A stretch of 64,000 nt of DNA from contig JAXGGA010003904.1 in assembly GCA_038373865.1 (NCBI GenBank), positions 31,720 through 95,719 on the forward strand, read 5' to 3'. Source of the DNA: Uloborus plumipes. Lineage: Eukaryota > Arthropoda > Arachnida > Araneae > Uloboridae. Position numbers and translations under genes: made by a program. This document shows positions 11,601 to 21,401 of the stretch, in pieces. Each line of letters starts with the position of its first letter. Position 1 is the stretch's first letter. Under the pieces are notes generated by a model. It saw only the letters and a list, made by a program, of their open reading frames with translations, ran no database searches and was not told the origin of the DNA.

Positions 11601-13370
11601 TCTTTCACTCACATTGGCGACTCTCACAGGAACTGCATTCTTTGAAAGGTCCACAAGTGTAGATGCCACTAGTACTCCTTTTGGGCTGTTATTCTGGTTA
11701 GGATATTCAATTAAGCCGAATTTAAAGCTGTTGTTTTCTTTGATGGAGCCAGGTATTAGTACTTCTGATCTAGAGGGAATCAATGAATCAGTTTGGGCTA
11801 TTATTTGATGAGCAGATTTTAAGTTATTTTCGGTATTGAAAATCACTATGTCTTCCCTCATCGAGTGCAGCTCATTATTTCTACAGTCAATAGAAAAATC
11901 AAATTTTCTCAAAAAGTCCAATCCGAGAATGAAGGGATCTGTAATGTCAGCGACGAATGCCGTGTGATGGTAAGTGGCACTCCCGAACATTATTTCTAAG
12001 TTCACTTTTCCTTCAATCTCGATTTTGTCACCTGTCACAGTTTGGAGAGTAACGCAGGGCGGCGTCCATAAGATCTTGAGTCCAAATTGACGAGCCACAT
12101 CAGTCTTAATAATGGTAACGTTGGCTCCTGTGTCCACAATCATTTCGCAGGGAAACCCATTCACATAAGCGTAAATGAAGAGTCCGTTGCAGCCGCCACT
12201 TCTTGGGGAAATCTGGAAAACTTTGGGAGACTTCTTCTTTTCTTGGCGAGCTTCGCAGTTCTTTCGTACGTGGCCCTCACCGCCACATTTCCAGCACTTC
12301 AGTGGTTGTCTACTTTGGTCTTTACGAGCCGTAATCTTCTTCAGGATCTCCTTGACCTGTCGCTCAATTTCCGAGAGACGAGTCGAATTCGAATCCGGGG
12401 CACTCACTTCCACGCTCCTGGTCGAATGGCGATCCTTGCGGGATATTTGCTGTGCAGCCTCGAACTTCATTGCGTAGACCAGACCGGATTTAAAATCCTT
12501 AATGTCCGCCATCCGGAGAGCCGTCTGAAGTTCTGGATTTCGCACTCCATCTGTGAAGTAGTTCAGGGCCAGGCTATCGCGAACACCCGAAGGACAGTCC
12601 GAGAAGGCGAGATGGGAAAGCCTCTCAACGTCTGCTGCAAAAACTTGCAAAGTCTCTCCAGCCCTCTGGAGTCGGGATTTGAGCTGAAGTTGGCTGAATT
12701 CTTTTTGGCAGGATTCGCCAAAGCGAAGCTCCAAGGCCGATGATAAGGCTTCGAAGTCATGGTGCTTGTCCTCTGGGAAGGTCTGTAGTATATCAGCTGC
12801 ATCCCCTCTCAGCGAGGCTGCAAGTTGACAGGCTTTCGTGGAAGAGTCCCAGGAGTTTGCTTCTGCAACGATGAGGAACTGCTTCTTGTAAATATTCCAC
12901 GAGGTCTTTCCGTCAAACGTAGCCAGTTTGATGGATGGACGAGAAGTTCCAGCTGCAGCTACACAGTCACTTGAGTTGTTGCAGGATGCTGATAACTTCG
13001 ATTCAAGTTCTTTAATTTTCTTTTCCATATGGTTTTCTACTGTGGTGATTCGGTTCTCAACGCTATCAACTTTTTCTTCTAGAACCTCCACTTTATTTTC
13101 TATATTGGTAAATTTACTTTCCACCAAACTTTTCATTGACGTTAGATCGCTTTTAATTTCTTCTTGATTAGCAGCGAGATCATTTTTTAATTGTTCTTGA
13201 TTAGTAGCCAGAGTCGCCATATCATTCTTGATTTCTTCTTGACTTGAAGTTATGCTAGCGGTTAAATCATTTTTTAATTGTTCTTGATTCGCAGTCATGT
13301 CACTTTTAACAGCGTTGATCGCATCAAGGAGTTTTGTTAGTTGTTCCTCCATTGCTCGAGTAATCACCAT
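8679..13370 (-). CDS. Gag-Pol polyprotein of a Ty3/Gypsy retrotransposon
   Basis: A single uninterrupted 1563-residue frame. Residues 1-130 are a predicted coiled coil with repeated NQEQLKNDL / QEEIKND words. Gag follows (about 145-345) with a CCHC zinc knuckle at 359-372 (CWKCGGEGHVRKNC). The aspartic protease has DTG at 413-415. Reverse transcriptase spans about 690-870 with YLDD at 829-832, and RNase H about 970-1090 with D976, E1019 and D1044. Integrase has an H-x6-H-x26-C-x2-C zinc motif (H1219, H1226, C1253, C1256) and DDE residues D1288, D1348 and E1384. A GPY/F-type module lies near 1500-1560; I see no chromodomain. All catalytic motifs look intact, which is unusual among this window's mobile elements. 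Fusion of Gag and Pol without a frameshift means no recoding is needed. The sequence resembles 412/mdg1- and Mag-like Gypsy lineages; I cannot assign the clade. Confidence 0.96.
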   Translation of the reverse strand: MVITRAMEEQLTKLLDAINAVKSDMTANQEQLKNDLTASITSSQEEIKNDMATLATNQEQLKNDLAANQEEIKSDLTSMKSLVESKFTNIENKVEVLEEKVDSVENRITTVENHMEKKIKELESKLSASCNNSSDCVAAAGTSRPSIKLATFDGKTSWNIYKKQFLIVAEANSWDSSTKACQLAASLRGDAADILQTFPEDKHHDFEALSSALELRFGESCQKEFSQLQLKSRLQRAGETLQVFAADVERLSHLAFSDCPSGVRDSLALNYFTDGVRNPELQTALRMADIKDFKSGLVYAMKFEAAQQISRKDRHSTRSVEVSAPDSNSTRLSEIERQVKEILKKITARKDQSRQPLKCWKCGGEGHVRKNCEARQEKKKSPKVFQISPRSGGCNGLFIYAYVNGFPCEMIVDTGANVTIIKTDVARQFGLKILWTPPCVTLQTVTGDKIEIEGKVNLEIMFGSATYHHTAFVADITDPFILGLDFLRKFDFSIDCRNNELHSMREDIVIFNTENNLKSAHQIIAQTDSLIPSRSEVLIPGSIKENNSFKFGLIEYPNQNNSPKGVLVASTLVDLSKNAVPVRVANVSERPRNIKKGEVLATCTPVNCIIRRIDSSETVSSESLTSKLIGSAPLSKDQRYAAEKLVDDFKQVFSSTPEDVGRTSLAQHRIDTGDHPPIKQHPRRLPFAKKEEVEILVKEMQENDVIEPSSSPWASPIVLVRKKDGSTRFCVDYRRLNDITKKDSYPLPRIDDTLDTLSGHKWFSTLDLKSGYWQVEIHPDDREKTAFTTGQGLWQFKVMPFGLCNAPATFERLMESVLRGLSYESCLVYLDDIIIIGRSFEEHLVNLRRVLQKLKEANLKLSPSKCNLFRREVNYLGHIISSEGVRTDPDKVSAVKNWSRPENVHQLRSFLGLCTYYRKFVKGFSNIARPLHKLTERKQKFEWSKECEDAFLQLKEALTSTPILSYPQPEKSFILDTDASHESVGAVLSQEIDGNEHVIAYWSKCLSKSERNYCVTRKELLAIVKAVEHFHHYLYGRKFLLRTDHASLTWLLNFKNPEGQVARWIQRLQEYDIEIKHRKGLSHGNADALSRRPCSENCHYCSRIEKQYGTTIPTACQVTATSSSSDPDQWSDDQVRKDQFEDPDLKPIIELMEKDSRRPSWQDISIYSPATKRYWALWKSLQLRNGVLYRKWESDDGKAFKWQLLLPRSRIPNVLKELHSSPTGGHFGILKTLHKVRERFFWSKAKDDVEKWCHSCDACAARKGPKRRSRGKLHLYNVGAPFERIGIDILGPLPKTTDGNKYILVAIDYFTKWPEAYSIPDQEATTVAETLVKHWISRYGTPLQIHSDQGRNFISAVFKGLCDILKIEKTRTTPLHPQSDGMVERFNRTILNNLSLMVSKNQQDWDKKLPLFLLAYRSAVHETTGYSPSQMLFGRELRLPCDLVFGLPPDAPSSPEEYVQDLQARLEDVHHFARERINIATEKMKTRYDTRSTGHDFQEGDKVWLWNPIRRKGLSPKLQSHWDGPYTVLHRLNDVVVRIQKSSHSKPRVVHYDRLAPYYGHSS

Positions 13371-13434
13371 AAAGTTCTGAAGTCAAAAAGTCCTCAGGAA
13401 GAAAAGTCCAAGTTCACAGAAAGTTCTTGAAGAT

Positions 13435-13452
13435 GCCCCACGTTGGGCGCCA
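13435..13452 (-). other. Candidate tRNA primer-binding site
   Basis: Minus-strand TGGCGCCCAACGTGGGGC begins 4 nt inside the 5' LTR, where Gypsy elements bind a tRNA 3' end to start minus-strand DNA synthesis. I have not assigned the tRNA. The 5' leader runs from here to the Gag start at 13370. Confidence 0.7.
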
Positions 13453-13456
13453 AAAT

Positions 13457-14077
13457 TGTAACGAGTCCGTAGCACCTTCAACTTTCTTCAAATGAGCATT
13501 CCAATCTTGAGGAAGTAACTATAAATTTATTTACAAGTATTTACACTATTTACAATAAGAGCAGGAAACAATTGCTAAACATCCAGCAATTAGGTAGCAA
13601 AACAGTACACTGTACTCTCAACAGTAACTCAGCACCACGTATCTAACGTGAACAGTAATTAAGCAATTACAAAAGCAAAAACAACATTCGCCCAAAGCGA
13701 ATAAAAACGAGCCTCTCAATAATCCAATCTGAGAAAAACTGACTGACTTGTGTTCAAGGCCAGCTATTTATACACGGAAAGAATTCCCGACAACTTTCTA
13801 GTAATATCTGGAATATTCCAAATCATTCATAACTTTAAACAATTCATTCAAGAAAACGCTAGAAATAAAAAAAGAAAAACACCACTCCGAGCGAAAATTT
13901 CTTCACGCTTATTAAAGTTAGGGCAAGTGTAAAAACTACAAAGTGTTACGGGGCCGGTATACAAGTGATAAAAGTGATATCTTCAGATACTTTTGCAACA
14001 TGACGTCGGATAAAACCAAAACTAATTAAAATGATGCAAGGCAGGAAAAACAACAACTATTTACAAGATTTGTAACA
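13457..14077 (-). repeat. Gypsy 5' LTR (621 bp), promoter-bearing
   Basis: Pairs with 7815-8446. On the minus strand it holds a TATA-like TATAAATAG at about 13764-13772 and an AATAAA at 13526-13531, consistent with U3-R-U5 order. Being upstream of Gag-Pol, this copy would drive transcription of the element. Confidence 0.93.
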
Positions 14078-14114
14078 ATATGATTTTCCAACGAAGATTA
14101 TGATTAACAATTAA

Positions 14115-15416
14115 TGATCAATTTAAGGCTCAATCGCCAATAGCGCCAAATTGAACCCAAATTCAAAAAATATTGTTTTCGCCAAAAAGCTTGGCGACAT
14201 ATCGCCAAGTGGTCGCGCCAATTCATATCACTTGAGTCTGCATTGAAATTAACACTGATTTACCCAAAAAAAGGGGTAAAACACCCCCTTGGGAACATTC
14301 AAATGCAACCACAAGGGGAGGTGCACAACTAGACCATCCTCAGAGCCTACATACCAAGCTAGAAGCTTCTATGGCATTTAGTTTTTGAGTTATGCGACCC
14401 ACATACGCACATACGCACATATACAGACGTCACGAGAAAACTCGTCGTAATTAACTCGGGGGTGGTTGAAAATGATTTTTCGGCTGGTTATATGTTGGCA
14501 GGTACATATGCACGTGCTGACAGGTCGAAAAAACGACTCAACATTCATTCAGGGGTGAGCAAAATCAAAATTTAGACCCAAATTTGAGTGATTTTTACTT
14601 CCTTTTACGTAGTAAAGGAAGTATTGTGATCGCGAAAAATAAATCACTCAAATTTGAGTATAAATTTTGATTTTGCTCACCCCCGAATGAAAATTCCTTA
14701 GTTTTTTTGACCTGTCAGCACGTGCATATGTACCTACCAACATATAAGCAGCCGAAAATTTTTTTTCAACCACCCCCGAGTTAATTACGACGAGTTTTCT
14801 CGTGACGTCTGTATGTACGTGTGTGCGTATGTGGGTCGCATAACTCAAAAACTATATGCCGTAGAAGCTTCTAGCTTGGTATGTAGGCTCTGAGGATGGT
14901 CTAGTTGTGCACCTCCCCTTGTGGTTGCATTTGAATGTTCCCAAGGGGGTGTTTTACCCCTTTTTTGGGGTAAATCAGTGTTAATTTCAATGCAGACTCA
15001 AGTGATATGAATTGGCGCGACCACTTGGCGATATGTCGCCAAGCTTTTGGTCGCCAAGTGGTTGACGCCAACTTGGCGACATATCGCCAAGTTGGCGACA
15101 AATTTGGCGAAAAAATTATATTTTGAATTTGGGTTCAACTTGGCGCTATTGGCGATATTTTGCGAAAAATTCACTGAATGATATTAAAATCAGCAATATT
15201 TAGAAAATTAACCATTGTAAAATATGTCTTGCATTGTTTCGTGGCAGATTACGGAGTAAATATTTGAATTGTTACCTTGCTCACTCCAAGCAGTTTTTTT
15301 AACACTTAAGGCAACTACTAAGAAATTTACACGTAAAAGGAAGTAGTGTGGGGTCCATACCAGATTTTTTTTTTTTTCGCGATCACAATACTTCCTTTAC
15401 TAACGTAAAAGGAAGT
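14115..15416. repeat. Family Y: two copies forming a large palindrome
   Basis: A reverse, truncated copy (about 14115-14596) lies head-to-head with a forward, near-complete copy (14597-15416). Arms of about 470 bp are complementary around a centre near 14593-14640. The forward copy starts with the self-complementary word TTCCTTTTACGTAGTAAAGG and carries several TTGGCGATATGTCGCCAAG hairpins. Its usual right end is CCATACCAGAT near 15365, but here an extra inverted copy of the left terminus follows (15376-15416). No real coding sequence; class unknown. Confidence 0.8.
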
Positions 15417-15499
15417 AAAAAAATTGTTAGTGTACAAGATTTTTCAACAGAGCAGCATCCTTGAGAACATGAACTTTGAAAAAAAGGGTACGCACTTAC

Positions 15500-16110
15500 C
15501 TGAACTCACCCTAGGTGAAATGATGTTTAACTACATTTTGCCAACATTTTTCAGAGAAACCATTGAAAATTAAGAACTGAATATTTGTACCATTACATAA
15601 ATATGTGGTTGTCAATGTAGTGTATGCGAATGCGTTTAAAGAACCTGGATTCATTGCAATTTATATATATAGTTAAATTATAGTTTCGTATGATTCTATA
15701 AAGTGTTTTTGCTCCGACTTCAAAACTTATGTTTAAATGTAGTGTCGATGGTGTTCAAAGAATTATTTTTTACTTTTTAGAGCACTTGCCGAGTGAAGTT
15801 CCGAAGTCGGTTCAATTTTTTTTTCAAAAATATTTTTATATTCTTTTAACTGTAAATGTACTTCTGAAATAAGGTAATGTTTCCATTACGAAACTTCCCC
15901 AATTTTCTAAGTTAAATGCTTCATAAAATGTACTATGTAAGGAAAAAAAAGAAAGAAATTATCAACGTGCCTAAAATTTTAAACGATTGACACTAAAAAC
16001 TAATCCTTGTTATTCTCTGGTATTTATTTGTGTACTAGTTTAATCAAAGATATTTAAATATTAACGGCTTTTCAACTAATTCATATTTCAAAGCAATACT
16101 GGTCAGCAGT
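15500..16110 (+). repeat. Repeat family X copy D
   Basis: Contains a 5' part (from CCTAGGTGAAATGATG) that is missing in copy C but present in copy B, then the common part from CCGACTTCAAAACTTATG. It stops near 16110, where family W begins. 15417-15499 holds nothing recognised. Confidence 0.75.
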
Positions 16111-16164
16111 AATCGTATAAACTACCTGCCAGGGTAGCTAGATTAGCTTCCTGCGCCATGTTGA

Positions 16165-16499
16165 TCAGGGTTGGCAGACGTCCCGGATTTCAAGGGACAG
16201 TCCCATTTTTTGAAATATTGTCCCGCGTCCTGGGGAACCTTGATACGGGACGGCTAAAGTCCCGTATTCTGGCTAGAAGCAGCATTTTACCAAACGAAAC
16301 ATTATTCTCAGAAAAGAAAATGAAGTTCAACAAAAAATGTGAAATAGAGTGGTAAGAGAATTATCGGAATAATAATATTTTCCTGCTCTGAAGTAATGTT
16401 ATAGTGTTCTATTCATTTAGAGTAGAAATTAATCCGACAATCAATTCAACAAGCGTTCGTTGTAAAAGTGGTGTATCTCCCTTGTAAATATATTTACTA
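16165..16499 (+). repeat. Repeat family W, first block (continues at 18006-18347)
   Basis: Starts CAGGGTTGGCAGACGTCCCG, a hAT-like terminus. It matches in inverted order the copy at 35440-36415. The copy is split by a Helitron at 16500-18005, and joining the two blocks gives a sequence colinear with the inverted copy. A further block with similarity to the same family lies at about 22018-22140. Confidence 0.7.
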
Positions 16500-18005
16500 C
16501 TAGCAGTACCCGCACGGCGATGCCCGTGCATTTTAATGGGAAGGAAGTCCACTGAATAAATTTAAATTCACTCCAACCCTCTGAAGTAAAATTACTATAG
16601 TTGAAACGGTATAGTAATTGGCCACTTTAGCGACATCGTATTTGTATGCTTGAATAAAAAATAAATGAAATATTTCTGCATTAATAAGAAATACTTCATA
16701 TGATACTATGTTAATGCATTTTACTACTCATACTGTCGGAAAACACTTTTTCAGATATATTATTAGAAAAAAGTCAACGCAAAAACAAAAATGTCAAATT
16801 GATAGTAATTGGCCATCTTATCATAGTTATTGGCTATGAAACCATACAGTTATTGGCCATGTAAACATTCAACATCTTTCTGTAATTCAAACATCTTTCT
16901 GTACGGCTGCTTGTCCATTCCGTTTTCTTTTCTTTTCTTTATTTTTCACTTTTTTTGCTGCTTTTTTTGTTCATTGTTTTCAATAGCTGCTCTGTAACTT
17001 TCAGAAATTATAAAGAATGGTTCAATTGTCTATCCTATTAAGAAATTTTCTCCTACTTTTTGGCGCATTTTGTTGGTAATCATCGATAAATTTGCTACAA
17101 TGAGTTGTTTTGTTTGAAGTAGAGGTGAAAATGCGCTTTGGGTCCCTGCTTGGCGTATTTTCAAAAAATCGCCAACTGGCGCGTTTTTCCTTGTTGTCTC
17201 GCGTAGTTGAAAGCTCCGAGAGACATTACGCAGAAATGGCGTTTCTATGGCGACAAAACCGAAATCCGTGTTTGGCGAGAAAAGGGACCCAAAGCACAGA
17301 TTAACCGAAGTAGATGGCGTATACAAATTTATAGGAGTTTTCAGAGGAGTTATCACAACTGTTGCTGCTGTCACATTATCTTCATTAGTCAGATTTGCAT
17401 TTGTTGTTATAATTGCAGTCAGTATTTCAGTATTGGTAGAGTAGTTTTTAGAAATCCACAACCTTTTAAACTGCACTAAAAGTCCTTTTAAAGTTTAAAA
17501 CAATTCGCCAAATAAATCAAAAAGACAGGAGATATACTCCAATTCAGTAAATTTTCAAGGCTTAACTCTATACGTAAATTTAAACCACGGAAGAAAGAGC
17601 AGCTTGTACGGAAAATGGATCTAGTATTTCCTTTTTGTGTAGAGTTATGCCTTGAAAATTGATTAAATTTGATTAATTAATATCTCCTGCCCTAATTAAC
17701 GGACAGAAACGTGCTAAAACTTTTCTTTTTCAGGAAAAAAAAACCCTTTCCAGCGATACATAATGTTATGGGGTCGAGGAAGGTTTTCCTCCCTCAATTA
17801 TGGTGGATACGCCAAAAATGATACTAATTAATTAATTTAAAAATAACTAATTCGAAATTAAAAATTTGGCTTTCGAGGTGCATTACACGGTGATACGTTC
17901 GAATTTTTGGGCCAAGTTTCAGGTCTGTGGGTGCTGCGGGGCTTCTGGCAGCGGTTACAAACGTACAAACAGACAAACGAACACCGTCATCTTTATATAT
18001 ATAGA
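16500..18005 (-). mobile_element. Non-autonomous Helitron (1.5 kb)
   Basis: On the minus strand it begins TCTATATATATAAAGATGAC and ends CTAG, preceded by the hairpin CACGGGCATCGCCGTG. It sits between A (16499) and T (18006). The empty site is supported by the unbroken family W copy near 36090-36120. No Rep or helicase can be seen. The stretch 17107-17310 shares an inverted relative at about 19465-19600. Confidence 0.8.
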
Positions 18006-18347
18006 TGTCTTATTATATAAAAAGCCCTTCTCAATTTTTCAATTATGGAAGAAACATATGTGCCCAGTTTCTATTAGTCACTAGATTTTTTGAATCAATC
18101 AATTTCAATCTTTTGAAATTTACTTCGCTTCGCTTTAAAACAAAAAGATGTATCCATTTAGCAAACAGATACGCGTTTTAAAAACATAGAGATACATAAT
18201 TTTTACAATGAGAGACAGAAATATAAGTTACAGTGAGCTTTAGGGCAACCTAAAGACCATCAAAACTTAGAAAGAATTATTGCAGCAGTAAAATCAAGTA
18301 GCAAAGATTTTCAAAAAAGTAAATTTTCCGACATTATATAAGAATAA
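18006..18347 (+). repeat. Repeat family W, second block
   Basis: Continues the first block after the Helitron. It includes AAAAAGCCCTTCTCAATTTT and TGAATCAATCAATTTCAATC, matching in reverse 35640-36070. It ends at the next Helitron terminus. Confidence 0.65.
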
Positions 18348-18709
18348 CTAGCCGGGTACCCGGCCCTGCCCGGGTTTCTGTGGGTGTAGGGTGGTTTAGT
18401 GAAACTCATTCATAAATTTCCCAACACTAAAGTGCATATCTATAAACATAATGGCTACTTCTGTAAACAATGGCTATGCTATGGATAAACTATAAAAAAA
18501 ATAATGCAAGCTAAAAAAAATAGCAAGCTACAAATAATGTTTGAGTAAATAGGAAATGTTATAAGCTTGGTATATTAAAATAAATATATATTTACAGTAT
18601 CAATCGCACTGAAATTAACCATTTCCGAATATTGCTCGTTAAATAAGTCCCATTATTAGTTTCTATCCTCGTGACAACATTGGTGAGGTGAAAACATCTT
18701 ATGTACCTA
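18348..18709 (-). mobile_element. Helitron 3' end fragment
   Basis: Minus-strand CTAG at 18351-18348 is preceded by the GC-rich hairpin CCCGGGCAGGGCCGGG. A second Helitron (18710-20387) is inserted just behind it, and I could not locate this element's own 5' end. No coding sequence seen. Confidence 0.6.
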
Positions 18710-18838
18710 CTAGCGGTACCCGCACGGCTTTGCCCGTGATATAAAATTAAAAGTTCATTTGTAAAATAATTGATACAGCAGAAAAAATGCTCTATTTTAG
18801 TTGTAATTCAACTATAATTCCTTCAAAGTATGATATAA

Positions 18839-19290
18839 AAATCTGGTATGGACCCCACGCTACTTCATTTTACGTGTAAATTTCTTAGTAGATGCCTTAA
18901 GTGCTAAAATAGTGCTTGGAGTGAGGAAGATAACAGTTCAACATATATATCCCTAGTTTGCCACGAAACAATGCAAAAAAAAAAAAATGTTTTACAATGA
19001 TTAATCTCCTAATTATCGCCGATTTTAACATCATTCAGTGCATTTTTCGCAAAATATCGCCAACAGCGCCAAATTGAACCTAAATTAAAAAAAAAAAAAA
19101 ATCGCCAAATTAGCGTCAAACACTTGGCGATCAAAAGCTTGGCGATATATCGCCAAGTGATCGCGCCAATTCATATCACTTTTGTTAACCAATTCATATC
19201 ACCTTGCATTGAAAACACTGATTTACCCGATAAATGGGGTAAAACAACCTCTTGGAACATTCGAATGCAACCCCAAGGGAGTAGCACAAA
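18839..19290 (-). repeat. Family Y fragment, reverse orientation
   Basis: Starts ATCTGGTATGGACCCCACGC and includes the TTGGCGATATATCGCCAAG hairpin. It is truncated before the family's palindromic end. Confidence 0.8.
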
Positions 19291-19786
19291 AATAAGCCAA
19301 AAGAGAAAATAACAATTTTGTTGATAACAGAAACCAACAGAAATCTTACCAAAGTTTAAAAGAAGAAGAAAGTTTTCTTTCCTAGCTTAAAAAACAAAAC
19401 AATACATTTTCCGAAATGAAACACTTTAAAAAGAACGATGCAATATCGCAATTGATACGGTATTTGGTTAATCTGTGCTTTAGGTACCCTTTTCTCGCAA
19501 AATGGGTGATAGGCGCGCCAAGCGTGGTAACCCTGGCTATTTCGCGTAGTTGACTTTTTGAAAACGCGCCAAGCAGGGTCCCAAAGCATCTTCACCGGGA
19601 AAAAGACAGGGTTGCCAGAGAATTGGAACAAAAAAATACTATGCCTCCTCTAAAAAAAATATTACAAAATACTACTGTTTCCAAACGTTGCCAAAATCAA
19701 TGTTGCTGAAATGCGAAATCTATGAAAATGAAAAAAAAAAAAAAAATCCGCCAAATCTTTTAATTAAGTCATTAGTATATTGAAAA

Positions 19787-19872
19787 CAGGGATGCCAGAA
19801 AAATACTACGCTCCTTATTTGGGCCGAAAAAATACTCTCGTAGAATCAAAAATACTACGTCTGGCAACGCTG
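19787..19872. mobile_element. Tiny hAT-like MITE (86 bp)
   Basis: The ends CAGGGATGCCAGAAAAATAC and, in reverse complement, CCAGCGTTGCCAGACGTAG form a hairpin. Flanks share only GAAAA, so the 8-bp duplication of hAT is not confirmed. Confidence 0.4.
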
Positions 19873-20529
19873 GAAAAAGAACGAAACAAAAATAAGTATG
19901 AACACGTAACCATAGTAACAACATGAAAAGTTGATTTCCGTTGATAAAATAATTCATTTTATCTCTCTTTTCAAACAAATTTTATTTTAGAGCTCAACCA
20001 TTTTAGAATCGTTTGGCTTGCTTTACTGAAGGTAAGCCTTGAATTCCGGGATTCTAAAAACAATTGTTACAGCTCTCCTGAGGATCGTAGAAACTTCGAA
20101 AAAACTTCATTTTGTGCAGAAAATTTCAAGCTTTCGAATGACATAAGACTTGAAAATGTGTATGAAATATTTCTTCCCTATTTTATCGAATTTCCGCTAA
20201 GAATTCGAATAGAAAAAGAACGAAATGCAATTTTCGAAAAATCGCTTCGAGGTGCAAAACTACATGCTACAAACTAATTTTGTACCAAGTGGCATGAAAA
20301 TCGACCGAACGGTTTTGGCGCTACGCGCGTAACAGACAGACAGAAGGACAGAAAGAAAGACAAACCTTCAGCTTTATTATTAGTAGAGAAAAAATAAAAA
20401 AGTAGAGATAGAGAATTTAGAAATTTTTTTGACTATAAACACTTTCTATTCTCTAACTATTGCCAAAATCATTTTTTTTTTATTTCACCCGTTAGCGATT
20501 GTTGGCTCAGATAAATATAAAAATCCTTA

Positions 20530-20820
20530 GGCAGGGATTCAAGTGAAACAGGCTATCGCAAATTACAATCGCTACTGGAAATGAATTACATTAGAACGTT
20601 TCTCGATAAAAACATCGTGACGTTTGCCTATGAAAAACGAGCTAGATAAAACGTCACAGCCTACTTGGCGAATAAGAGGAGATCACTGACTGCTTGTGAG
20701 CTCTTATTGGCTCCACCCGTAGTGACGTCATGCCAAGTTAAGTTGATGATAATGTAATTCACTTCCAGTAGCGATTGCAATTCGAAGCGATGGCAGTGCT
20801 GATTCACTTGAATCCCTGCC
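20530..20820 (+). mobile_element. PIF/Harbinger-like MITE, first of an inverted pair
   Basis: 291 bp with inverted termini GGCAGGGATTCAAGTGAA continuing imperfectly for more than 60 bp. Flanked by TTA at 20527-20529 and 20821-20823, the 3-bp duplication typical of PIF/Harbinger. Non-coding. Class assignment rests on the TTA duplication and GG start only. Confidence 0.75.
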
Positions 20821-20823
20821 TTA

Positions 20824-21125
20824 GGCAGAGATTCAAGTGAAACAGCACTGCGATCGCTTTGAATTGCAATCGCTACTGGAAGTGAATTACATTATCATCA
20901 ACTTAACTTGGCATGACGTCACTACGGGTGGAGCCAATAAGAGCTCACAAGCAGTCAGTGATCTCCTCTTATTCGCCAAGTAGGCTGTGACGTTTTATCT
21001 AGCTCGTTTTTCATAGGCAAACGTCACGCTGACGTCACGATGTTTTTATCAAGAAACGTTCTAATGTAATTCATTTCCAGTAGCGATTGTAATTTGCGAT
21101 GGCCTGTTTCACTTGAATCCCTGCC
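20824..21125 (-). mobile_element. PIF/Harbinger-like MITE, second of an inverted pair
   Basis: 302 bp, an inverted copy of the neighbouring MITE. It shares the TTA at 20821-20823 and has TTA again at 21126-21128. The two together make a near-perfect palindrome of about 600 bp. 21129-21400 is AT-rich with nothing recognised. Confidence 0.75.
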
Positions 21126-21401
21126 TTAGAAGGCAATAAATTCCATACTTACTCCAGAGAAGCCTTGGTTCAAAATTTTCATTATGATTACAATCAATAT
21201 TGTTGCTGCATGGCACCAAATTTTTGCAACAATGGGTTGAAAATTTAATCATTTAATGGGGAAATGACATAAAATTAACTGTTTTCCATAATAACTATTT
21301 TAAACTAGGCTTTTTAGAAATAAATTATAGCTTATCCTGCTCTCTCTTACTGTAGCTATCTACGGTGAAAAAATAATTAAAATTGGTCCAGTAGTGTTAA
21401 T

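Larger units (their letters stand above)
7811..14081 (-). mobile_element. Complete Ty3/Gypsy LTR retrotransposon
   Basis: The element proper is 7815-14077, flanked by a 4-bp duplication ATAT (7811-7814 and 14078-14081). It has two LTRs, a primer-binding-site candidate, a polypurine tract and one open Gag-Pol frame, all in the order expected for a minus-strand element. No envelope gene is present. The LTRs differ by several substitutions and a small length change (632 versus 621 bp), so the insertion is not brand new. Confidence 0.95.
18710..20387 (-). mobile_element. Helitron with a nested family Y fragment
   Basis: On the minus strand it starts TCTACTAATAATAAAGC and ends CTAG, preceded by the hairpin CACGGGCAAAGCCGTG. 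A truncated family Y copy occupies about 18839-19290 and a tiny hAT-like MITE 19787-19872. No Rep/helicase reading frame. 20388-20526 is AT-rich with nothing recognised. Confidence 0.75.

Noticed and set aside
12087..12743. A plus-strand 218-codon frame opposite Gag
   Set aside because: Shadow of the Gag-Pol frame; no domain and no start context.
14901..15101. A small frame (MSPTWRYVAKLA...) repeated near 14.9, 21.5 and 23.9 kb
   Set aside because: It is simply the translation of the family Y hairpin region; its recurrence reflects repeat copies, with frameshifts between them, not protein conservation.
15376..15416. Terminal inverted repeats for family Y
   Set aside because: Only the copy at 14597-15416 has the left terminus repeated inverted at its right; four other copies end at CCATACCAGAT without it. 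Probably a fragment of another copy.
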